A DNA stretch of 64,000 nt. Origin: Ecdyonurus torrentis. Lineage: Eukaryota > Arthropoda > Insecta > Ephemeroptera > Heptageniidae. The stretch covers positions 2,929,356 to 2,993,355 of the forward strand of contig OX439137.1 in NCBI GenBank assembly GCA_949318235.1. The letters are read 5' to 3'. The notes under the pieces were generated by a model, which searched no databases, had not been told where the DNA came from, and saw nothing but the letters and a program-made list of their open reading frames with translations. The translations under genes were made by a program, and so were the position numbers. Each line of letters opens with the position of its first letter. The stretch's first letter is position 1. Below, piece by piece: positions 41,578 to 64,000 of this stretch.

Positions 41578-42642
41578 GCATTTTTCTAATGCAAGTAAAA
41601 ATTAAAGGCAGAACATCATTAACAAAAGGAAATTGCTAATTTTTCAAACTAATTTTCTAATTGAAATTTTATGTTGTTTTTCTCACGTATTCTGACTATA
41701 TAATTTAATACAAAAAATTGCTCAAAAAAGTTTTTTTTTTTTTTTTTTTTTTTTTAATGGGCCATAAACTTATTTATGAAATGTTATATGCAAACAAAAT
41801 ACAAACACCTTAAAACTTGTTAGTCAAATTCACTAATAAATCATAATTTTACGTACACGGAGAGAAATTATGGATTGGAATAACTCATGATTAAATCAAA
41901 CATACAGTCAGAAATACGTGACAATTTTTACTTTTTTTAAATCCTTAATAATTTAGTGCTAAAAATTGACCTCTTTTTTGATACAATATCAGTTAAAAAA
42001 TTGTTTAAAACCACTTTAATTTAAAAACAGTTCTATATTTCATACACTCACTTAATTCCATAACTATCACAATTTTTAATAAAAAAACATACATTTAAAT
42101 TATTTAAAGCGTTAGTTTTTTTTTTTTTTGTGACTTATTTTATTTTCTATTTATAAAAAAAAATTGCAAATTAAAATAATAAATAATATTTAAAAAAAAC
42201 TACATACACTATAAATATACATCACCGATAAAAATTTTAAAGGTATTTATTCTATGTATAGCTAATTAAAAACAAACATTAAAACATATTTTAAGCTGGC
42301 AGATATCACTACAAAAATGTTATATATTATATTGGTAAAATGGATGTTACCAGCGTGGCGCGTTAGCCAATCAAAGGCAGTGTGGAAAAAGGCGCTTTTT
42401 GAAATTTTCTATCATTTGCATTGCCTTTTTTTTTTTTTTTTTTTTTAAACTACTGCACTGATAAATGAGACTCGACATTTTTAAAAGAAGCATACTAGAC
42501 ACTTATACGTGTTTTTAAGCTTAAAAAATTTACAAAATTTTCCCGCCGATAGCATCCATTGTAGGTACTAGCATAGAGATGGTACACGCACTGTGATATA
42601 AAATTGTATTTTATTTTCTTATAGCGATATAATGTTTTCTTA
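41079..42642. other. AT-rich intergenic region
   Basis: Poly-T tracts at 41539-41571, 41731-41756 and 42426-42446. No ORF, RNA gene or repeat family recognised. Confidence 0.6.
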
Positions 42643-42985
42643 TTAAAGGAATAGACCAGAGAAAAACATAAGCATTTATATCACAAAACACTTGATGGCA
42701 TTTACATAAATAACTTTAGTTTGTCTCAAAACCCAACAGTAGCCCAGTAGCAGTGATCAGAAAATTCAATTTATGCAACCCGCACAACATTTTTGTGCTT
42801 ATTTTTGCATGTTTCTGATGTCATAAACATGAATAGTCACGCAAATTGCATACTTTACTGTATTTTCACGCTCTCTCGTGGGGCTACATTAACATTCTGG
42901 TAAAAATTGTCATCAGTTTTGAAGATCCCATTTCGTGTTTATTCATTAAAAAGCACATGTTTTTTTATGTGGTCTATGGCTTTAA
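42643..42985 (+). mobile_element. MITE family C, copy 5
   Basis: TTAA both sides; AAAGGAATAGACCAGAGAAA and ATGTGGTCTATGGCTTTAA. The central site is TGATGTCA instead of TGACGTCA. Confidence 0.86.
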
Positions 42986-43601
42986 TACTTTAATTTATAT
43001 ACATAAGAGTAATAAAAAGTAAACTTTCATGTCACAGTGTCTGTACAAATATGAAAAGTCAATAGCGCGAATATCATGAATTTGAACTTAAAAATTGTCA
43101 TGCTTCGAATTGTCTAATGCAGGAAATTTTAGAATAATTATTATTAAAATCAGAAGGCATAAAATCATTGCAACGTTTAAATTTTTATTCGTTTTTAAAT
43201 TAGGTATTTAAATTTTTTTTGAAATTCTCAATCAAATATATTCTCAAAATTTATAATATTAAAAAATTCACAATAACAAATCTATTTAAGACAAGTTTTA
43301 AGTTCAAATTTATGTTCAGCATGATATTTACAAAATTCATGCTAGAACCTAATAGACGACTTTGTATTAAACATTTCTTCATAGTTAAAAAAAAAATTAA
43401 ATATTTTCTTTTTCACAGAAAGAAAAACAAAAAGTAATAAAAAATCCAATTCTAATGAAAGTCATCTATTGTATGGCTCATTATAAACGTTTATCTTTAA
43501 TACTCGACTTTCAAAATTATTTTCCTACATTGTTTCAAATTATAAAGGTTTTCACGTAAAGTATTTTATTTTGTAACAATGAAAAACATGAAATATGAAA
43601 G
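42986..43601. other. AT-rich intergenic region
   Basis: No gene or defined repeat seen. Confidence 0.5.
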
Positions 43602-43622
43602 TCACCTATTGTGCTACTTTTT

Positions 43623-43656
<34 letters not shown>

Positions 43657-43990
43657 GCTTCTTATTTGTAAAATAATAAGAACTGTATGCATAATAAAAA
43701 AATAAAAATTTGGCCATATGGTAAAAAAATTATACATTTTTTTTTAATTAAATAAATGGCACAATATTTAATATTTATTTATAAATAATAAATTAAATAA
43801 AAAAATTATTTTTTTTTTATTAAATTTGATCAAGCTGCCATTATAATGAATTTAGTTTGAAAATAATATTGGTACACTAATATTTAAGAGCAAATATATA
43901 TATATATAAATTTAAATCAACTTTATATGCTAATTATTAAATAAATTAATTTTTATTGCTTTTTAGTTCTCTATTTTTAGTTAAAACTTT
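43602..43990 (-). repeat. Dispersed repeat, inverse of 1930-2490
   Basis: Carries the uninterrupted (empty) version of the site occupied by the PIF-like hairpin at 2.2 kb. Includes a 31-base poly-T. Confidence 0.8.
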
Positions 43991-44033
43991 TATAGGGCAA
44001 AATTATTTATAAATCTTTTCTTTTTAAGGGAGT

Positions 44034-44348
44034 GGGGTACTGCACGTCGACCATTAGACTCAAACTTTTCTCGTCAAAAAAAATCTGAAATTTTGCACAC
44101 TGATACTTCAGCTTGAGACAATTTTAAATATATACAAATTTTGGAGGGGTCACAGTGCAAATTAATTTTATATGATTTTTTGAAATTTTAAGCCCATAAG
44201 GCCCAATATTAATTTCAATCATTTTTTTCGGGACGGTCAAACATCTTGAAATTTTTATCACGGCTAGGTGTGACCCTTAGCTACACAATGACATCAAATT
44301 TAGACCCAAAACACGTTCTAGTTTTTGGTCGGTACTCTACTCCCTTAA
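44034..44348. mobile_element. MITE family B, copy 3
   Basis: TTAAGGGAGTGGGGTACTGC to CGGTACTCTACTCCCTTAA; TGACCCTTAGCTACACAATG inside. Confidence 0.82.
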
Positions 44349-44639
44349 TTTAAAAACAAAATCTCATGATCTTCCTTATTTTATATTTTTTGAGATCAGA
44401 ATATTTTTTATAAATTTGAAATTTACGCTTTACCAGCAAGCGTTGGGAATAAATTGAAAATTTTAACATTTTTTTGTAAACATTATTTATATTTGTACTA
44501 TTCTGAAAGAACAATAATTTCAATAAATATTTTGCCCATGATATCTATTAAAAACAACTTTGATTTACATACTATATATAAACTATAAACATATAGATAT
44601 ATATATTTTTTAAATATCGTTTTTAGAACAGTAACAATT

Positions 44640-44954
44640 TTAAAGGCGTAGAACACCTTGAAAAAAAAGTTGTGTAATATCCTAACAAACCTGAAAATCA
44701 ACGTTGATTTGGCCGAAGTCATTGATTTCTAATTTATTTTCCATTCACAAAATGACACTGGCGGTCACTGACGTCACAGCTCACTAGTCCACGCTAGCGT
44801 AAACCGGACGAGCTGTGACGTCAGTGACCGCCAGTGTCATTTTGTGAATGGAAAAATAAATTAGAAATAAATAACTCCGGCTAAATCAACGTTGATTTTC
44901 AGGTTTGTGAGGATATTACGCAACTTTTTTGTTCAAGGTGTTCTACGCTTTTAA
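44640..44954. mobile_element. MITE family A, copy 6
   Basis: TTAA both sides, AAAGGCGTAGAACACCTTGA, two TGACGTCA sites symmetrical about the centre. Confidence 0.88.
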
Positions 44955-45235
44955 CGTTTATTATATTATTAAGATTTTTTTTTGACATAATATTTAAATG
45001 ACGTTTTGACAATTATTATTATTACAATTACGCAACAATAAATTATATTATAGTTCAGTTTTGTCTATCTTACAACAGATAGCAGCCATATTGGTGAACA
45101 TTAAATAGCATTGGATATATTAAACAATATAATACAAAATATTATCATCATTTTTTTAAATTTTATAACTTAATTTTTATTTTATTCTTTAATGAATTTA
45201 ATTTTTTTTTCCGTCAATTTCTCGTTTTTATAAAT

Positions 45236-45580
45236 CACGCGGAAATAATAAATTACGTAATTTATGCTGCATTTATGTCATTATAGCATAAATAATGCTA
45301 AATTAGTACAACACAAATAATTATGCTGTACAACTTAATATTTATGCTATATAACATAGTTATTATGCACTATAGCATAAATTATGCTGTATTAAACAAA
45401 TTATGCTGAAAATGAGCCAGCATAATTATTACGTATAAATTTCTGTTCAGGTGTTGAATTAAGATAAATTATGCACAGAAAGAATAAATTAGCATATTGT
45501 TGTATTCATATAGCATAAACAGCATAAATGTTGCTGAATTGTGACAGCATAGTATTTATGCTATAACATAAATAGTTTTG
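45236..45580. repeat. AGCATAA-type repeat, copy 2
   Basis: AATTACGTAATTTATGCTGC, AATTATGCTGTACAAC, ATGAGCCAGCATAATTATTA. Confidence 0.7.
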
Positions 45581-46053
45581 CTGATTTATATATTTAAATA
45601 AAAATTTAATATAATTACTATACATAAAATAGCATATTATATTCAGTTATATTATACTGAATATAAATATTTATGTATTTTTTTACGCGTCATAAAAAAA
45701 AAGAAGAAAAACGGTTTTAAAATACGAAAGAGAGCATGAACTTATAAAGAATATTGCCAAAATAAATTAAAATTAAAGACAATTAAAAAAACTACATGCA
45801 TGATCAAAAATGATCTCATAGCAATATTTTTTTTTTTTTTTTTTTTTTTTTTTACTATATTATGAAAATAGAATTTAAGAATTCATAGCCTCATATTGCC
45901 ACCCTAATTTAATTAAAACTTCAAGCCTTTACGCTGTCGTTAAAGTTATATTAAAATTACTGAATATTATTCCAATGCAAATGTATCACCAAAATAGCAA
46001 ACTATAACTTACAACTAATGGTTAGAGATTTCATTTTTAGACCAAAATTAAGG

Positions 46054-46054
<1 letters not shown>

Positions 46055-46131
<77 letters not shown>

Positions 46132-46270
46132 TCGACTCAAAAAACCTCAGTCGATTTAAATCAGGCATGTCTAAAGTATCGCCCATTGTCACATTTGAGG
46201 AGAAGGGGGGCGGCTGGGCGATACCGTAAAAGGTCGAACGGCAGATAACTCACGTTTTTTGAGTCGAGTA
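46055..46270. mobile_element. (AT)n followed by MITE family H, copy 3
   Basis: (AT)n at 46055-46131, then CTCGACTCAAAAAACCTCAG to TTTTTTGAGTCGAG (46131-46269) with the GCCGCCCCCCTT-type core in inverse. The stretch 46271-46547 shows nothing recognisable. Confidence 0.83.
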
Positions 46271-46547
46271 TATACGACTGCAAAAATCATAAATTCCACT
46301 GTCAGTTTCATTAATATTGTACTTTTATTTTGTAACTTGACTCAATAATCTGAAAAGTACCAAGTTTTTATAAATATACATAGTAGAGTACACGTAGTAT
46401 AACTATGAAATTTGCAGGCGTAACCACAATTTTGACCTTAAAATTTGACCTCTATACTATTGGTGGACATTTTAACTTTATTGTAACCTATAGTATTTGA
46501 ACACGCTCTAGATAGATCAGTGGCTCTAAGGTCATGATATTATAGGG

Positions 46548-46640
46548 TGGTTTCATTCATGTTAAAGTCGACGTCATAAGTGAGTACTAAATAGCATTGG
46601 CTGGTATAGGAAAACGGCGCATTTTGCCAGTTTAAAAATA
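46548..46640 (-). mobile_element. Family K fragment
   Basis: ATGTTAAAGTCGACGTCATA...ATTTTGCCAGTTTAAAA is the inverse of the right part of family K. Confidence 0.5.
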
Positions 46641-46821
46641 CTTCGCGATTTTTTTTTGAGAAAAAAAAACTATTTATGAAAACAACTACAAAAAAAAAAT
46701 GAGTTTTTTTTTCCTTCGTGTTTTTGGAAGCAAAAAAAAAAAAAAGTTTGTGTACAAGCTTAGCTTTGGAATAATTATTTTATTGCGTAAAATATTCGTC
46801 AAATTTTGAATATACGAATAA

Positions 46822-46940
46822 TAGACGTACACTCCTCCTGAATAAATCCGACCGAAGCGTTAATCTCTCTCCAAATGTTAAATATTATGAGGAAACTTTA
46901 ACGCAAGCGGTCAGATTTATTCGGGGGGAGTGTACATCTG
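46822..46940. mobile_element. Small hairpin element
   Basis: AGACGTACACTCCTCCTGAA at left, CGGGGGGAGTGTACATCT at right, CCGACCGAAGCGTTAA / TTAACGCAAGCGGTC inside. In the region just beyond nocturnin's candidate poly(A) signal. Confidence 0.7.
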
Positions 46941-46979
46941 GCTTTAACCTCGCCCTTTCAAAAAAGTATTTATGTATAT

Positions 46980-46985
46980 TTTAAT
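46980..46985 (-). terminator. Possible nocturnin poly(A) signal
   Basis: ATTAAA on the minus strand, about 125 nt after the TAG stop. It is the only signal-like hexamer noticed in the immediate 3' region. Confidence 0.3.
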
Positions 46986-47108
46986 TGATATGATTATATA
47001 GTTAAATAGATATACGAGCCAGAGCGTATGTCAAATACTATAGACACTCGATCAAGTTGTATCACCGATACATTAACATTATGTGTATATATATATATAT
47101 GTACCACG

Positions 47109-61469
<14,361 letters not shown>

Positions 61470-61492
61470 AGCTGTGATATCAGCGAGCGACC

Positions 61493-61518
61493 GACTGAAC
61501 TAACTGCAAATTTTTATA
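61493..61518 (-). promoter_or_regulatory. Possible TATA box and initiator of nocturnin
   Basis: On the minus strand TATAAAA (61518-61512) precedes TCAGTC (61498-61493), an exact TCAKTY initiator. The spacing of 22 nt is shorter than the usual 28-30. The putative start would give a leader of about 27 nt before the exon 1 ATG. Confidence 0.35.
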
Positions 61519-61639
61519 ACTTCACAACCTCCGTGCAGCTTATGTAAATACGAGAACCAAGAAAGGAAACAGGCTGATAGTGATTCATTTTTTTTTTAAT
61601 ATAATATACTGAGAAAACAATTTACTAATGACAATGTAT

Positions 61640-61780
61640 ACACGGAAAGATTAAAGTACATAATTTATGCTGCATTTATGTTATTTCAGCATAAATAATG
61701 CTAAATTACAATAATACTGTATAAAGTATTATGCAGTATATCAACATAATTTTATGCTATATGTAACAAAGTTATAATGT
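61640..61780. repeat. AGCATAA-type repeat, copy 7
   Basis: TACACGGAAAGATTAAAGTA, AATTTATGCTGCATTTATGT, CAGCATAAATAATGCTAAAT; directly upstream of nocturnin exon 1. Confidence 0.68.
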
Positions 61781-61795
61781 TATAATACATATATA

Positions 61796-62100
61796 AGGGT
61801 GTATGCGGATGACGTCATATTTAATGCACTTGGAGGCCATACTGGAGTAGTGAATAACATTGCTCAGCATAGGACAAACTTTATTTAAACCAATTTCCTT
61901 CGGGAAATTGGTTAATTTTTTATTATTGTTATTTTTCTCACATACTTGAGATACTAATTCAACATATATTTACAGCATCAATGCTCTCAAAAATATTGCA
62001 TAGTGGTTTTAAACTGGCAAAATGGGTAATTTTCCTGTCACCCAAGTTATTGAGTTATCCAACATGGCGTTGACTTTAACATGAATGCATACACCCTATA
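61796..62100. mobile_element. MITE family K, copy 5 (intact)
   Basis: AAGGGTGTATGCGGATGACG to TGAATGCATACACCCTATA. Confidence 0.85.
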
Positions 62101-62194
62101 GCATAAATCATGCTGTATTGAACAATGAAAATGAGCTGAATTAGGTTTTCAAGTATGCGAGACAAATAACAATGACGCTAATTTTTTAAATAAA

Positions 62195-62297
62195 AAAGCT
62201 AAAAACGAAGTTTGTCCTATGCTTAGTAATGTTATTTATTGCTCCAGTATGGTGTTGAAATGCATTCAGTATGACGTCATGCGCATACACCCTATAG
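62195..62297 (-). mobile_element. MITE family K, copy 6 (half, opposite orientation)
   Basis: TTTGTCCTATGCTTAGTAAT, ATGACGTCATGCGCATACAC then CCTATA. 95 bases from copy 5. Confidence 0.8.
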
Positions 62298-62536
62298 ACT
62301 TGTGTTTCCTTAGTGTACAGTACATATAGGAAACTACTACTGTATATGGGGCAAACTTTATGGTTGAGTAAACGTGAAAAACCACGTGGTGGAAATATGT
62401 AGAAAAATGTATAAAAATAGCTATTTTATAATGAATCACTTCATTATAACCACATGATTTGCATTAAAGATAATTTGTCTATATATGATTATATTATAAG
62501 TTTACAATCAATTTAATAGACAATATACTTTTCTAT

Positions 62537-62767
62537 TTAAAGGCATAGAAAACATGAAACAACATGTTCATGAAATTTGTGTGAATATTTTTGTTTATGA
62601 CGTCAGAAACATGCAAAAACTAGCATGAAAATGTTGTGCGTGCATAAATCAAAATTTTCTGATCACTGTTACGGAGCTACAGTTGGGTTTTGAGTTCAAT
62701 TAATGCTATCTAAGTCCCATCAAGTGTTTTGTGAATGCTCATGTTTTCATGTTGTCTATGCCTTTCA
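62537..62767 (-). mobile_element. MITE family C, copy 7 (internally deleted)
   Basis: TTAAAGGCATAGAAAACATG to ATGTTGTCTATGCCTTTCA; lacks about 100 bases of the core, keeps TGACGTCA. Confidence 0.8.
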
Positions 62768-63660
62768 TAAAAATGCATTTCATGGGAAACATATTTGATT
62801 AAGTTCATGTGAACTAACAAAATAAATCAAATATTTTTATAATTTTATTTTATTATTATTATTATTATTTTGAGCGTATATTTAGAGTATGGTGACAATG
62901 CTTTTTTATATGAGAAAAAACATAGATTAATGTATTTGGAAAAATAGATATCATAATGTCAAAACTTGCGAATTCACTATAATTTTTTATTTATATAATA
63001 TACTGCATATAATATATATATTTTATTATTTAGTTTTAGAATGGTGAGAAAAAATGTACTTACATGTAAAGTATAAAAATTACGTAATTTTGCACTGAAT
63101 TACAAAATGATAAAATGGAATTACATAATTATGCTGTACACCATAATTATTATGCTATTTCTGTGATTTATCATAAATACTCACTATATAGGTAACCTAA
63201 ATACCTTATTATTTGGACTCCTAATAAATTTTTTGGTTTTTTGAATCATATAGTTAGGAATTCTAAGTTCAAGAGTAATGTTGATTAACACAGTTATTGC
63301 TTTAAAGTAGCATAAATTATGTTGTTATTCATAAATAGTACCGATATACATAATAATTCAGCTAGTAAAAATTATTATGAATTTTAGTGTTCAAAATGGT
63401 AATAACTGATAGAAGCAAGAAAAAAAAAAAAAAGAAGTTTTCCCAAGTGATTTTATTTTTAACATATTTTTTTTATATATAATTGTTTCATAACATACAA
63501 AAATAATTAATTTTTATACAAACAGCATTTTATAATTGGAAAAAAAGTATATTTGAAATTAAAACCTTGCGGAGAGAAATTTTTTTTCCTACTACGAGCA
63601 AATCATTTCATATATTAATAAAAACCAAAGCTTCGTGCTTGTAACTACTAGGGGAAAAAA

Positions 63661-63698
<38 letters not shown>

Positions 63699-64000
63699 AG
63701 CTTAGATCACGAGCGCTCGGAGTTAAAAATATAAATTCTCATCAGTTTGAAATCGACCCAAAACGTCACATATAATAAGGACATGTTTTCTTTACCCCCT
63801 TAGTAACACACAGGCAGATAAATTATTCAATGAATCTTAATGGATATTTTTGGTAAATATTGACTTAATCTTCAAGATCACACAAATGTCACGTACTAAA
63901 GCAGAGGGGTTCTTATCGTTTTCTATTGTTGGCAATCACTATTTACACTTTGAATAATTAACAACGTTACACAGGAGAACATTTGTAAGGGTGACAATAT
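62768..64000. other. AT-rich 3' end of window
   Basis: AGCATAA-type fragments near 63060-63200 and 63300. A poly-T of about 30 at 63665-63696. No coding sequence recognised. Confidence 0.5.

Overview
The window is AT-rich nuclear DNA from an animal, most likely an invertebrate. It has long spliced genes with GT-AG introns of about 1-9 kb, metazoan protein families, very many short foldback transposons (MITEs), long (AT)n and poly-T tracts, and no strong CpG depletion inside the repeats. Nothing in it fixes the phylum. No rRNA, tRNA or CRISPR was recognised.

Two protein genes could be assembled exon by exon, both on the minus strand. (1) A CD36/LIMP-2 family scavenger receptor at 15685-33262: nine coding exons, phases consistent throughout, 497 aa, a transmembrane segment at each end and all six ectodomain cysteines expected for CD36. 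(2) Nocturnin at 47109-61469: six coding exons, 402 aa, all catalytic motifs of the exonuclease/endonuclease/phosphatase (EEP) fold. Its first exon is separated from the rest by an 8.8-kb intron and encodes a hydrophobic N-terminus. The exon ending with the first catalytic motif abuts a tandem array whose unit carries that same motif plus its splice donor, and one unit has been absorbed in frame into the coding exon.

Layout. 0-2.7 kb: MITEs and a single-exon ORF with only a Tc1/paired-type helix-turn-helix DNA-binding region. 2.7-13.8 kb: an 11-kb almost perfect palindrome with about 5.5-kb arms, a roughly 27-bp centre and 8-bp flanking direct repeats, with no credible gene. 13.8-33.3 kb: the CD36-family gene, its introns packed with nested MITEs, two hAT-like insertions and a LINE relic. 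33.3-47.1 kb: intergenic and repeat-rich. 47.1-61.5 kb: nocturnin. 61.5-64 kb: upstream repeats.

The repeats fall into about 20 families defined here by mutual similarity. Most are complete hairpins whose arms run to the centre. Many carry TTAA, TA, 3-bp or 8-bp target duplications. Eight otherwise unrelated families share the 8-bp palindrome TGACGTCA (37 copies counted by eye). Several MITEs sit within a few bases of CD36-gene splice sites. All family assignments come from reading the sequence; no database search was possible.
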